Assembly: GCF_025564065.1 (NCBI RefSeq)
Contig: NZ_JAMGZK010000048.1
Coordinates: 124,001 to 188,000 of the forward strand
Origin: Silvania hatchlandensis
GTDB taxonomy: Bacteria > Pseudomonadota > Gammaproteobacteria > Enterobacterales > Enterobacteriaceae
Length of the DNA: 64,000 bases
Direction: 5' to 3'
The position numbers were made by a program, and so were the translations under genes. Position 1 is the first letter of the stretch, and every line of letters begins with the position of its first letter. The notes under the pieces are model-generated. The model searched no databases. It worked only from the letters and a program-made list of their open reading frames with translations, and was not told the origin of the DNA. This document shows, in pieces, positions 20,329 through 29,195 of this stretch.

Positions 20329-20360
20329 TTGACTCTGGAGTCGACTCCAGAGTGTAGACT
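20329..20360 (+). promoter_or_regulatory. ZntR-controlled zntA promoter
   Basis: TTGACT at 20329, a 20-base spacer and TAGACT at 20355. The long spacer contains a perfect 22-base palindrome, 20332-20353, with half sites ACTCTGGAGTC. This is the MerR-family layout: ZntR bound to zinc untwists the overlong spacer and activates transcription. It closely resembles the E. coli zntA promoter. Confidence 0.93.
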
Positions 20361-20397
20361 GCGGTAAATGAGAAGATTATCATTACCGGAGAATGCC

Positions 20398-22584
20398 ATG
20401 TCGACTCCAGACAGTTCTAAAAAAGTGCCGAAATTTTCGGCACTTAAGCTTACTCCCGCCCCTGCTCACAGCGATTGCTGCGCCTCAAACGCCTGCGAAA
20501 CGCAGGTTGAAAGCGTGCCGCCCGCAGACGGCCTGCGTTACAGCTGGGTGGTCAACGGGATGGACTGCGCCGCCTGCGCGCGGAAAGTTGAAAATGCGGT
20601 GAAGCAGATCCAGGGCGTCAACCACGTCCAGGTGCTGTTCGCCACCGAAAAGCTGCTGGTCGATGCGGCCAGCAACATCACAGCCCAGGTCGAAGCGGCG
20701 GTGGCGAAGGCGGGCTATACGCTGCGCGACGCCAACGCCCCGGCTGAAAAAACCTCCCCTCTGCGCGATAACCTGCCGCTCATCACCTTGATCGTGATGA
20801 TGGCCCTGAGCTGGGGTCTGGAGCAGTTCAACCACCCGCTCGGCAACCTCGCCTTTATCGCCACCACCCTTATCGGGCTCTACCCGGTTGCCCGTCAGGC
20901 GCTGCGTCTGATGAAAAGCGGCAGCTGGTTTGCCATTGAAACGCTGATGAGCGTGGCCGCCATCGGGGCCCTGTTTATCGGTGCCACGGCAGAAGCGGCA
21001 ATGGTGCTGCTGCTGTTTTTAATCGGTGAACGTCTCGAAGGCTGGGCTGCCAGCCGGGCGCGTAAGGGCGTGAGCGCACTGATGGCGCTAAAGCCAGAAA
21101 CCGCGACCCAGGTGATAAACGGTGAGCGCAAAACCGTGCCGATTGCCAACCTGCGCCCGGGCGATGTGATTGAAGTGGCGGCAGGCGGACGTCTGCCTGC
21201 CGACGCCGCGCTGCTCACCGCCACCGCCAGCTTTGACGAAAGCGCCCTGACCGGCGAATCCATCCCGGTGGATCGCGCCGCCGGCGAAAAAGTGCCCGCC
21301 GGTGCCACCAGCGTCGATCGCCAGGTGCAGCTGACAGTGTTATCCGAACCGGGCGACAGCGCCATCGATCGTATCCTGAAGTTGATTGAAGAGGCAGAGG
21401 AGCGCCGCGCCCCGGTTGAGCGCTTTATCGACCGCTTCAGCCGGATCTACACCCCGGCGATTATGCTGGTTGCGCTGCTGGTCGCCGTTGTCCCGCCGCT
21501 GCTGTTTAGCGCCCCATGGGAAGGCTGGATCTACAAAGGGCTGACCCTGCTGCTGATCGGCTGTCCGTGCGCGCTGGTGATCTCGACGCCTGCGGCGATT
21601 ACCTCCGGGCTGGCGGCCGCGGCGCGCCGTGGGGCGCTGATCAAGGGCGGTGCCGCGCTGGAACAACTCGCGCAGGTGCAGCAGGTGGCGTTTGATAAAA
21701 CCGGCACCCTGACGGTCGGCAAACCGCAGGTGACCGGCCTTTATCCGCACGGCATCAGCGAGGATGCGCTGTTGGCGCTGGCTGCGGCGGTGGAGCAAGG
21801 TTCTACCCACCCGCTGGCACAGGCGATTGTCCGCGAAGCGCAGACCCGAGGGTTGAACATCCCTGCCGCTACCGCCCAGCGCACGCTGATGGGCTCGGGT
21901 ATCGAAGCCCAGGTCGAGGGTCAGCCGGTGTTAATCTGTACGGCAGATAAATTCCCTGCTCCGCAGTTGGCCCTGCAGATCGACACCCTGGAGGAGGCCG
22001 GGCAGACGGTGATTATCGTTGCCGAAAATAACGTGGCAAAAGGCATTATTACCCTGCGCGACACTCTGCGTAATGACGCCAGAGCAGCGGTGGACGCCCT
22101 GCATCAGCTGGGGGTGAATGGGGTGATCCTGACCGGCGATAACCCACGCGCGGCGGCGGCGATTGCCGGTGAGCTGGGCCTGGAATTCCGCGCCGGATTG
22201 CTGCCCGCAGATAAAGTGCAGGCGGTCACCGAGCTGAACGGCCACACCCCGCTGGCGATGGTGGGCGACGGGATTAACGATGCCCCGGCAATGAAGGCGG
22301 CCACCATCGGCATTGCGATGGGCAGCGGCACCGACGTGGCGCTGGAGACCGCCGATGCGGCGCTGACCCATAACCATTTAACCGGTTTAGCGCAGATGAT
22401 TAGCCTTGCTCGCGCCACCCGCGCCAATATCCGGCAGAACATCGCCATTGCGCTGGGGTTAAAGGGGATTTTCCTGGTAACCACCCTGCTGGGGATGACC
22501 GGATTGTGGCTGGCGGTGCTGGCGGATACCGGCGCGACAGTGCTGGTGACGGCGAACGCGTTGCGGCTGTTGCGCCGTCGGTAA
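20398..22584 (+). CDS. zntA: Zn(II)/Cd(II)/Pb(II)-exporting P-type ATPase
   Basis: Inner-membrane P1B-type ATPase that exports zinc, cadmium and lead. 728 residues. N-terminal metal-binding domain with GMDCAACARKVENAV near residue 58, an extra CCASNAC cysteine cluster before it, the CPC metal site in the sixth membrane segment (LIGCPCALVIS), phosphorylation motif DKTGTLT, TGES actuator and GDGINDAP hinge. An upstream in-frame ATG at 20368 lies within the promoter, so 20398 (MSTPDSSK) is chosen. It carries its own ZntR operator. Confidence 0.97.
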   Translation: MSTPDSSKKVPKFSALKLTPAPAHSDCCASNACETQVESVPPADGLRYSWVVNGMDCAACARKVENAVKQIQGVNHVQVLFATEKLLVDAASNITAQVEAAVAKAGYTLRDANAPAEKTSPLRDNLPLITLIVMMALSWGLEQFNHPLGNLAFIATTLIGLYPVARQALRLMKSGSWFAIETLMSVAAIGALFIGATAEAAMVLLLFLIGERLEGWAASRARKGVSALMALKPETATQVINGERKTVPIANLRPGDVIEVAAGGRLPADAALLTATASFDESALTGESIPVDRAAGEKVPAGATSVDRQVQLTVLSEPGDSAIDRILKLIEEAEERRAPVERFIDRFSRIYTPAIMLVALLVAVVPPLLFSAPWEGWIYKGLTLLLIGCPCALVISTPAAITSGLAAAARRGALIKGGAALEQLAQVQQVAFDKTGTLTVGKPQVTGLYPHGISEDALLALAAAVEQGSTHPLAQAIVREAQTRGLNIPAATAQRTLMGSGIEAQVEGQPVLICTADKFPAPQLALQIDTLEEAGQTVIIVAENNVAKGIITLRDTLRNDARAAVDALHQLGVNGVILTGDNPRAAAAIAGELGLEFRAGLLPADKVQAVTELNGHTPLAMVGDGINDAPAMKAATIGIAMGSGTDVALETADAALTHNHLTGLAQMISLARATRANIRQNIAIALGLKGIFLVTTLLGMTGLWLAVLADTGATVLVTANALRLLRRR

Positions 22585-22716
22585 ACAATGGGGTGCGGCC
22601 TGTGGGAGAGGGCTGACCAATCCCCAGTAATTTTTAATCTTAAAGCAACGGAATAACGACAAGAGAATAAATCACTTACAGCGATACCCTGGTCCGGCTG
22701 AAAATCGCCGAAGCGT

Positions 22717-22985
22717 TTCCTGTAGGCCGGGGCGAGGCGCATGGATGCGCCGAGAGGGCGTGACCTACATGGATGTAGGATCTCGCCCGACCCGAAGCCG
22801 GAAGGAATAAGCTGAGGACAAAATTGCCGGGAGCAATTTTGAACAGCGCTTGCGCTGGCCCCGAAGGGGTGAGCCCCAAGGATGGGGCGAATAATCCGCG
22901 TAGCGACGATTTTCTTGCCGGGAGCCCGGGTAGCCAGGGCGGTGGCGATTGAGCCGCCCTGGCACGTTCACGGGTGACGCGACTG
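22717..22985. repeat. tandem-hairpin intergenic element
   Basis: At least seven short inverted repeats in a row: 22736-22751 (GGCGCATGGATGCGCC), 22764-22779, 22820-22840, 22844-22857, 22859-22869, 22873-22888 and a 10-base stem at 22933-22963. The composition and spacing suggest a composite repetitive element of the REP/MITE kind. From general familiarity, similar blocks occur in many Enterobacter-group genomes; this could not be searched here. Confidence 0.7.
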
Positions 22986-23038
22986 ACAGAGAAGCACAAC
23001 ACTTAAAGTGAACGGAACCACCACCGGAGCCGCATGCT

Positions 23039-23128
23039 CCCCCTCACCCCAACCCTCTCCCTGAATGGAGAGGGGGCCGACCGTGCCAATTTTTTTGTGG
23101 GGACCCCTCAACCCACAGGGAGAGGGCG
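23039..23128. repeat. two GGGGAGAGGG-type repeats after the hairpin element
   Basis: CCCCTCACCCCAACCCTCTC leads into an inverted repeat at 23053-23074; a second shorter unit with CCCCTCAACCCACAGGGAGA lies at 23105-23128. Oriented opposite to the copies at 4993 and 19139. Confidence 0.75.
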
Positions 23129-23140
23129 AAAACATAACGA

Positions 23141-24427
23141 CTACTGCATCCCGAGCAAATGCGGCAACCACAGTGAAATCGCCGGGATGTAGGTCACCAT
23201 AGCCAGCACCACCAGCAGCATGCCGTAGAACGGCAGCATGGCGCGGACCACGGTTTCGATCTTCTGCTTACTCACCGCACTGGCAACAAACAGCACCGAT
23301 CCCACTGGCGGGGTAATCAGGCCGATCCCAAGGTTCACCATCATGATCATGCCAAAATGTACCGGATCGATGCCCAGCGAGTTGGTCACCGGCAGCAGCA
23401 CCGGGGTCAGGATCAAAATCAGCGGCGCCATGTCCATCAGCGTGCCCACCAGCAGCAGCATGATGTTGAGGTACATCAGGATCACGTACTTGTTATCCGA
23501 CAGCGAGGTGAAGAACTCGGTGATCCGCATCGGCAGCTGCATGTAGGTCATTACCGCGCCAAATGCCGCCGCAAAGCCGATCAGGATCATCACGATCGTT
23601 ACTGTCTTCACCGTCCGGCACATCAGCTTCGGCAGCTCGCTCCACTTATAGTCACGATAGATAAACATGGTGACAAAAAACGCCCACAGGCAGGCGACCG
23701 CCGCCGATTCGGTAGCGGTAAAAATTCCCGACAATATCCCGCCAAGAATGATCACCACCGTCATCAGACCCCACAGCGCATCGACAAAAATCCTCAGCGC
23801 CTGCTTAAACGGGATCCGTTCACCTTTTGGATAGCCCCGCTTGTGGGCAAAGCCCAGGCACAGGAGCATCAGGCAGAACCCGAGCAGCAGCCCCGGCAGC
23901 ACCCCGGCGATAAACAGCGTGGCGATCGACACCGTGCCGCCCGCCGCCAGGGAGTAAATCACCGAGTTGTGGCTGGGCGGGATCAGAATCGCCTGCACCG
24001 AGCCGCTGGCCGTCACCGCCGCCGCGTATTCACGCGGATAGCCCTTCTTCTCCATCTCCGGGATCATCACGCTGCCGATGGAGGCGGTATCCGCCACCGA
24101 CGAGCCCGAGATGGCACCGAAGAAGGTCGAGGCGACGATATTCACCAGCGACAGCCCGCCGCGAATAAAGCCGACAAAGATATAGGCGAAGTTGACCAGC
24201 CGCCGGGCGATGCCCCCTTCCGCCATGATCGCCCCCGCCAGGATAAAGAACGGGATCGCCAGCAGGGTGAACTTATTGACCCCGCTGGTTATCTGGATCA
24301 TCAGCGCTTCCAGCGGCAGATCGATCCACAGCGCCCCCGCCACCGCACTCAACCCGACGGCAAACGCCACCGGCATCCCCAGCGCCAGCAAAATGGCAAG
24401 GGTGAAGAGCAAAATAAAAGCATCCAT
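23141..24427 (-). CDS. TRAP transporter large permease subunit (DctM/SiaM type)
   Basis: Ion-coupled large membrane subunit of a tripartite ATP-independent periplasmic transporter. 428 residues with about twelve hydrophobic segments and the conserved NKFTLLAIPFFILAG, SGSSVADTASIGSVMIPEM and ITPPVGSVLFV segments. Co-oriented with the Q and P subunits, 10 bases after the small permease. Substrate not determined: no catabolic gene or regulator is adjacent. Absent from this place (zntA-tusA) in E. coli K-12. Confidence 0.93.
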   Translation of the reverse strand: MDAFILLFTLAILLALGMPVAFAVGLSAVAGALWIDLPLEALMIQITSGVNKFTLLAIPFFILAGAIMAEGGIARRLVNFAYIFVGFIRGGLSLVNIVASTFFGAISGSSVADTASIGSVMIPEMEKKGYPREYAAAVTASGSVQAILIPPSHNSVIYSLAAGGTVSIATLFIAGVLPGLLLGFCLMLLCLGFAHKRGYPKGERIPFKQALRIFVDALWGLMTVVIILGGILSGIFTATESAAVACLWAFFVTMFIYRDYKWSELPKLMCRTVKTVTIVMILIGFAAAFGAVMTYMQLPMRITEFFTSLSDNKYVILMYLNIMLLLVGTLMDMAPLILILTPVLLPVTNSLGIDPVHFGMIMMVNLGIGLITPPVGSVLFVASAVSKQKIETVVRAMLPFYGMLLVVLAMVTYIPAISLWLPHLLGMQ

Positions 24428-24437
24428 GATTCACCCC

Positions 24438-24947
24438 TTAACTGTGGTTGCCGATCATGACGACCGGGCGGTTTTCCTGGGAGCCAAACATCAGCCGCTC
24501 CAGCACGAACAAAATGAGGATCGCCGAGCCGACGGGCAGCGGCAGATAACTCTCACCGGAGGTCAGAATCGGAAACTCCGCCACCGGCTGTTCCCACAGC
24601 TCGACGCAGAGCAGGTAGCTGTACCAGAAGATAATCAGCGAAATCAGCAGCATCAGCAGATCCACAATCCTGGCACACAGGGCTTTTAACCCGGCTGGCA
24701 GGCGGTCGGTCAGCATGTTCACCGCGATATGCGATCCGGCGCGGTAGCCCACCGCCGCGCCGATAAAGGTGAAGGTCACCATGCAGATGATGGCCACCGG
24801 TTCAGGCCACGACTCGCCGCGGTTGAGGACGTAGCGGGAAAAAATCCCAATCGGAATCACAATGGTCATGATCAGCAGCGAGACGCCCGCCACGGTCATG
24901 GCGAGCAGGTACAGGCGATCCATCCACTTCAGATAGCTTTCGGACAT
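24438..24947 (-). CDS. TRAP transporter small permease subunit (DctQ type)
   Basis: 169-residue membrane protein with four hydrophobic segments and the DctQ-family signature VTFTFIGAAVGYRAGSHIAV near residue 55. Forms the membrane complex with the large permease. It starts 21 bases after the binding-protein stop. Confidence 0.92.
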   Translation of the reverse strand: MSESYLKWMDRLYLLAMTVAGVSLLIMTIVIPIGIFSRYVLNRGESWPEPVAIICMVTFTFIGAAVGYRAGSHIAVNMLTDRLPAGLKALCARIVDLLMLLISLIIFWYSYLLCVELWEQPVAEFPILTSGESYLPLPVGSAILILFVLERLMFGSQENRPVVMIGNHS

Positions 24948-24968
24948 ACGTCCTCCACAGGGCTGGGT

Positions 24969-25943
24969 TTACTGAACGTCAGCGATGGCTTTCATCAGGT
25001 CCTGATGCTTTTTCTCGCCATACTCTGCGCGCACCGGCTCTGTCGCTTTGATAAATACCGCCTTATCGATGTCATGGAACTGTACGCCACCGGCTTTCAT
25101 TTTTTCCAGCGCCTGCTGGTTGTAGGCCTGCCACAGCTTGCGCTGTTCAAACTGCGCTTCACGGGCCAGGGTCAACACTTTTTGCTGCTCGTCGGCGCTC
25201 AGCTTGTCCCATTTCACTTTGGAATAGAGCAGCATTTCCGGGGTGATGAAGTGGCCGCTGAGGGTGTAGTTTTTGGCCACCGGCATGTAGTTGTGGGCCA
25301 CAAAGGTTGGCGGGTTGTTTTCTGCCCCGTCAATCACCCCAGTCTGCATCCCGCTATAGACCTCACTCACCCCCATCGCCACCGAGTTGGCGCCCATGTC
25401 TTTCAACGTGGCCAGCGCCACCGGGCTACCCTGCACGCGAATCTTCATCCCTTTTAAATCTTCCGGCTTGGCCACCGGGTTCTTGGTGATCAGGTTGCGG
25501 GTGCCGGAGTCCATCCAGCCGAGGAACACCAGACGAGATTTGGGATTGGCGGTCAGCTTCTCGCCGATGGCTTTGCCCACGTCACCGTCGATGACTTTGT
25601 GCATATGATCTTCATCGCGGAAGACGTACGGCAGGGTAAAGACTTCGATATCCGGCAGGATGGCGGCAACCGGTGCCATCGAGACGCGAATAATGTCGAT
25701 GGCGCCCATCTGTGCCTGCTCGATCATCTGTTTTTCATCCCCCAGCACGCCGCCGGGGAAGACTTTAATCTCCAGCTTGCCGTCGGTTTGTTGTTTCAGT
25801 TTTTCGCCCATCTGCTGTACCGCCACCACGTTCGGGTAGCCTTCGGGATGGACATCGGCAGCTTTAATGGTTTGCGCAGAAACGGAGCAGGCAAAAGCGG
25901 ACAGGCACAGAGCAGCCAGCAACGGCTTGAGGGTCGTTTTCAT
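24969..25943 (-). CDS. TRAP transporter substrate-binding protein (DctP type)
   Basis: Periplasmic binding protein, 324 residues. Signal peptide MKTTLKPLLAALCLSAFACS ending near VSA, then QTIKAADVHPEGYPNV. The family's ligand-contact Arg lies in KGMKIRVQGSP near residue 165, which in characterised members pairs with a carboxylate of the ligand; this suggests an organic acid substrate, such as a sugar acid or dicarboxylate, without identifying it. First gene of the PQM operon. The sequence upstream to about 26040 has no gene. Confidence 0.93.
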   Translation of the reverse strand: MKTTLKPLLAALCLSAFACSVSAQTIKAADVHPEGYPNVVAVQQMGEKLKQQTDGKLEIKVFPGGVLGDEKQMIEQAQMGAIDIIRVSMAPVAAILPDIEVFTLPYVFRDEDHMHKVIDGDVGKAIGEKLTANPKSRLVFLGWMDSGTRNLITKNPVAKPEDLKGMKIRVQGSPVALATLKDMGANSVAMGVSEVYSGMQTGVIDGAENNPPTFVAHNYMPVAKNYTLSGHFITPEMLLYSKVKWDKLSADEQQKVLTLAREAQFEQRKLWQAYNQQALEKMKAGGVQFHDIDKAVFIKATEPVRAEYGEKKHQDLMKAIADVQ

Positions 25944-26098
25944 CGAGTCAACTCCAGGGTAGTGAGGGTAAGTATCGGAACGTTGTTTTAGTTTTGAACG
26001 TTTAAAAACTAGACCACACCCTGAAAAGCGGAGGTGAAGCGCCTCACAAAAAGCGCCAAATTATGAAATGATGGTTTAGATTTGTGGCGAGGGTCATG

Positions 26099-26126
26099 CC
26101 GGGTGGCGGCTTCGCCCTACCCGGCC
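26099..26126. repeat. REP element next to tusA
   Basis: GCCGGGTGGCGGCTTCGCCC followed by TACCCGGC, a typical enterobacterial REP (Y-type) palindrome. It sits at the end of tusA and forms the other border of the TRAP insertion. Confidence 0.8.
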
Positions 26127-26134
26127 TGCTGGGG

Positions 26135-26377
26135 CTAGCCTTTGCGTAACAGGTACCGGTACGGCAGCACCTCAGTCTCCTGCGCCAGCAGCTCATGTTC
26201 CATAAAGGTACAGAAACCCGGGATATCGCGGGTGGTGGCCGGATCGTCGGCAATGATTAGCAGGGTTTCACCGGTTTGCATGTTGCGCACCGTTTTACGC
26301 ACCATCATCACCGGCTCCGGGCAGCGCAGGCCCTGGGCGTCAAGGGTGTGGTCGGGGCTGGAAAACAGATCGGTCAT
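26135..26377 (-). CDS. tusA: sulfur carrier protein TusA
   Basis: 80-residue sulfur-transfer protein. It takes persulfide sulfur from IscS and passes it to TusBCD for 2-thiouridine of tRNA. The single motif [12 protein letters not shown] holds the persulfide cysteine (residue 19). Nearly identical to E. coli TusA (SirA) and in the same neighbourhood, divergent from yhhQ. Confidence 0.95.
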   Translation of the reverse strand: MTDLFSSPDHTLDAQGLRCPEPVMMVRKTVRNMQTGETLLIIADDPATTRDIPGFCTFMEHELLAQETEVLPYRYLLRKG

Positions 26378-26545
26378 CGTCGTCTCGCTAAGGTAAAAAA
26401 CGGCAGTAGTTTACGCCCCGCAGGGGGCAATGCAAACCAGGTTAACGATTGCGTGAAAATCAACCATTGCAAAGATGAATTAAAGCAGTATGATGCAGCC
26501 GGTTTTATTGGGTTCCCTCACCCCAACTTATAAAAAGGTCACAAT

Positions 26546-27211
26546 ATGACGCAGTTCTCTCAATCGCAGCGCGTAAAAGCGTTGTTCTGGCTTTCGCTTT
26601 TTCATCTGCTGGTGATCACCTCCAGTAACTATCTGGTGCAGCTGCCGATCTCCATTTTTGGTTTGCATACCACCTGGGGCGCGTTCAGCTTCCCGTTTAT
26701 CTTCCTTGCTACCGATCTCACCGTGCGCATCTTTGGCGCGCCGCTGGCCCGACGCATTATTTTTGCCGTCATGCTCCCGGCGCTGTTTGTGTCGTACGTG
26801 ATCTCCTCCCTGTTCTATATGGGAAGCTGGCAAGGGTTTGAAGCCCTGACCCACTTCAACCTGTTCGTCGCCCGCATTGCCGCGGCCAGCTTTATGGCCT
26901 ATGCGCTGGGGCAGATCCTTGATGTGCATGTGTTTAACCGTCTGCGGCAGAACCATCGCTGGTGGATGGCCCCCACCGCCTCCACGCTGTTTGGGAACGT
27001 CAGCGATACGCTGGCCTTTTTCTTTATCGCGTTCTGGCGCAGCCCGGACCCGTTTATGGCCCAGCACTGGATGGAAATTGCGCTCGTGGATTACGCCTTT
27101 AAGGTGCTTATCAGCCTGGTGTTCTTCCTGCCGATGTATGGCCTGCTGCTGAATATGTTGCTGAAAAGACTCGCAGATAAATCTGAAAATCCGGCATTGC
27201 AGGCCGGTTAA
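26546..27211 (+). CDS. yhhQ: queuosine precursor transporter YhhQ
   Basis: Inner-membrane uptake protein for queuosine precursors (preQ0/preQ1), 221 residues with about six hydrophobic segments. Conserved stretches are the SSNYLVQLPISIFG segment near the N-terminus, FIFLATDLTVRIFG near residue 52 and APTASTLFGNVSDTLAFF near 145. Good AAAAGG site before the ATG. Neighbours tusA and dcrB match E. coli. Confidence 0.94.
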   Translation: MTQFSQSQRVKALFWLSLFHLLVITSSNYLVQLPISIFGLHTTWGAFSFPFIFLATDLTVRIFGAPLARRIIFAVMLPALFVSYVISSLFYMGSWQGFEALTHFNLFVARIAAASFMAYALGQILDVHVFNRLRQNHRWWMAPTASTLFGNVSDTLAFFFIAFWRSPDPFMAQHWMEIALVDYAFKVLISLVFFLPMYGLLLNMLLKRLADKSENPALQAG

Positions 27212-27283
27212 AGGTTCCCCTGAACAGTTGTGATAAGATGGACGGATGAGCCGTTATGGCCGTTTATCGAAAGGAAGAATTCA

Positions 27284-27841
27284 ATGCGCAATCTGGTTAA
27301 ATATGTCGGGATTGGCCTGCTGGTGATGGGGCTTGCGGCCTGTGATAACAATGACGGCAAAGCGCCTGTTCAGGGTGCCTCTGCCGAGAGCAATGCGACG
27401 GGTCAAGCGGTCAGCCTGATGGATGGCAAACTTAGCTTCTCTCTGCCTGCCGATATGACCGATCAGAGCGGCAAGCTGGGCACCCAGGCCAACAACATGC
27501 ACGTTTACTCCGACGCCACCGGGCAAAAAGCGGTGATTGTGATCGTCGGCGACGACACCAGTGAAGACCTGGGCGTGCTGGCAAAACGTCTGGAAGAGCA
27601 GCAGCGCAGCCGCGACCCGCAGCTGCAGGTCGTGACCAACAAAGCTATCGAGCTGAAGGGCCACAACCTGCAACAGTTGGACAGCATTATCTCGGCCAAA
27701 GGCCAGACTGCTTATTCATCTGTGGTGCTCGGCAAAATCGACAATAAGCTGCTGACCCTGCAGATTACCCTGCCTGCTGACGATCAGCAGAAAGCGCAAA
27801 CTGCTGCGGAAAGCATTATCAATACGCTGGTTATTCAGTAA
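27284..27841 (+). CDS. dcrB: inner-membrane lipoprotein DcrB
   Basis: 185-residue lipoprotein; the E. coli orthologue is needed for infection by phages C1 and C6 and for envelope lipoprotein processing. Lipobox LAAC with the modified Cys at residue 20, followed by Asp/Asn-rich sequence. The ATG at 27284 has AAGGAAG upstream; a longer frame from 27230 lacks support. Its terminator lies inside the end of yhhS. Confidence 0.94.
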   Translation: MRNLVKYVGIGLLVMGLAACDNNDGKAPVQGASAESNATGQAVSLMDGKLSFSLPADMTDQSGKLGTQANNMHVYSDATGQKAVIVIVGDDTSEDLGVLAKRLEEQQRSRDPQLQVVTNKAIELKGHNLQQLDSIISAKGQTAYSSVVLGKIDNKLLTLQITLPADDQQKAQTAAESIINTLVIQ

Positions 27842-27842
27842 G

Positions 27843-29051
27843 TTATTGCGATGACATGGCCTCCGCTGGAGGCCATTTTTTTAGCCGCCACGTCAGCAGT
27901 AACGCCACCGCCACCAGTCCTGCCGCCGCGAGATAGATAACCGGCACCCCGGCCCACGCCATCACCAGTCCGGCCAGCGGCCCGGTCACCCCCAATGACA
28001 TGTCCATAAACACCGTGTAGGTCGCCAGCGCTGCGCCCTGGTTTTGCTGCGGCACGGCTTTCACCGCCACCACGCCCAGCGCCGGGAACACCAGCGAGAA
28101 GCCCGCACCCGCGAGGAAAACGCCAGTTTTCGCCATCCACGGTGCCTCGGCGATACTGGTCAGCAGCAGTCCGACAATCTCGACGCTAAAGCAGATCATC
28201 GCCACGTTCAGCCCGCCCAGCCGGTTGATGCCGTTGGGGAACAACAGCCTCGTGCCGACAAACGCACAGCTAAATAGCGTCAGCGCAAAGGCCGCGCCGT
28301 CCCAGCCTTTGGCGTCGTAGAACAGGGTAATGAAGGTGGCGATCACCCCAAAGCCCGCCGAGGCCAGCGCCAGTGCCATGCCGTACGGCCAGACGCGTCC
28401 GAGCACCGCGCGAAACGGCATCGGTTTGCCTTTGCTGGCTTTCACCGTCGGTCGCGGCAGCGCGAACAGGATCGCCAGTAGCGCCACCACCATGATGGTC
28501 AGCGCCAGGCCGTTCAGCCCGCTGTAGCGATAGCACAGGACGCCGAGCGGCGCCCCCATCGCCATTGCGCCGTAGGTGACAATCCCGTTCCAGGAGATCA
28601 CCCGTCCGATATGCGATGCGCCCACCACGCCCACGCCCCACAGGGTCGATCCTGTTCCGGCCAGGCTTTGCCCGACGCCAAGGATCACCCGGCCCAGACA
28701 CAGCAGCGCCAGGCTCACCATCGGCCAGCCGCTGGTAAAGCCGGCCAGCAGATAACTCACCCCGCTCAGGAAACAGCCGCACAGCCCCAGCACCACAATG
28801 CTTTTCGGGCCAAACAGGTCGGCATAGCGTCCGGCGTAAGGGCGACTTAACAGGGTGGCGAAGTATTGCAGGCTGATCACCAGACCCGCCCAGAAGGCAC
28901 TAAAGCCCATGATGTCATGCACATAGCCAGGAAGGACCGCCAGCGGCAGGCCGATGGTCAGGTAGCTGGCAAAGTTGAAAATAACGACAGAAACAATCCG
29001 CAGATTAAGACGTAATCCGCTCAGCGCCGGTTCGGCGGCAGGTTCGGGCAT
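27843..29051 (-). CDS. yhhS: MFS transporter YhhS
   Basis: Major facilitator superfamily exporter-type protein, about 402 residues with twelve hydrophobic segments. MFS motif A-like RPYAGRYADLFGPK lies between segments 2 and 3. The natural substrate is not established (E. coli YhhS has been linked to arabinose or glyphosate efflux). The ATG at 29051 (MPEPAAEP) is preferred over a GTG at 29060 because GGTGAG lies 4 bases upstream. Converges on dcrB with a 1-base gap between stops. Confidence 0.9.
   Translation of the reverse strand: MPEPAAEPALSGLRLNLRIVSVVIFNFASYLTIGLPLAVLPGYVHDIMGFSAFWAGLVISLQYFATLLSRPYAGRYADLFGPKSIVVLGLCGCFLSGVSYLLAGFTSGWPMVSLALLCLGRVILGVGQSLAGTGSTLWGVGVVGASHIGRVISWNGIVTYGAMAMGAPLGVLCYRYSGLNGLALTIMVVALLAILFALPRPTVKASKGKPMPFRAVLGRVWPYGMALALASAGFGVIATFITLFYDAKGWDGAAFALTLFSCAFVGTRLLFPNGINRLGGLNVAMICFSVEIVGLLLTSIAEAPWMAKTGVFLAGAGFSLVFPALGVVAVKAVPQQNQGAALATYTVFMDMSLGVTGPLAGLVMAWAGVPVIYLAAAGLVAVALLLTWRLKKWPPAEAMSSQ
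27857..27882 (+). terminator. dcrB terminator, within the 3' end of yhhS
   Basis: TGGCCTCC, loop GCT, GGAGGCCA then seven T, 16 bases after dcrB. The same bases encode the C-terminus of the converging yhhS. Confidence 0.9.
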
Positions 29052-29195
29052 CGGGCTCACCAGAATTTTTACAACAGTGTTTCACTATTACCACGTCAGG
29101 CCTGGAAAATCAGCAGCGACTTTAAGAATAGAGGTGCCTACCGAAGCGTTACGCGCGCACTACACTTTAGGGGCATCTCATAACAAGGAAACGCT

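Larger units (their letters stand above)
22585..23140. other. 556-base repeat-filled gap between zntA and the TRAP genes
   Basis: No convincing gene. It contains a block of tandem hairpins (22717-22985) and two GGGGAGAGGG-type repeats (23039-23128). Reading frames crossing it follow the palindromes and look spurious. It marks the edge of the accessory TRAP insertion relative to E. coli gene order. Confidence 0.8.

Noticed and set aside
22676-23002. A 108-codon minus-strand frame over the hairpin element
   Set aside because: It follows the repeated palindromes, has no good ribosome site, and its composition mirrors the repeat. Best read as a spurious frame.
4993-23128. Regular GC-rich repeats as a possible CRISPR array
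   Set aside because: The copies are thousands of bases apart, each between ordinary genes, with no spacers or cas genes.
23357-24460. A 367-codon plus-strand frame opposite the TRAP large permease
   Set aside because: Product is dominated by His, Gln and Arg, as expected from the complement of a hydrophobic membrane gene.
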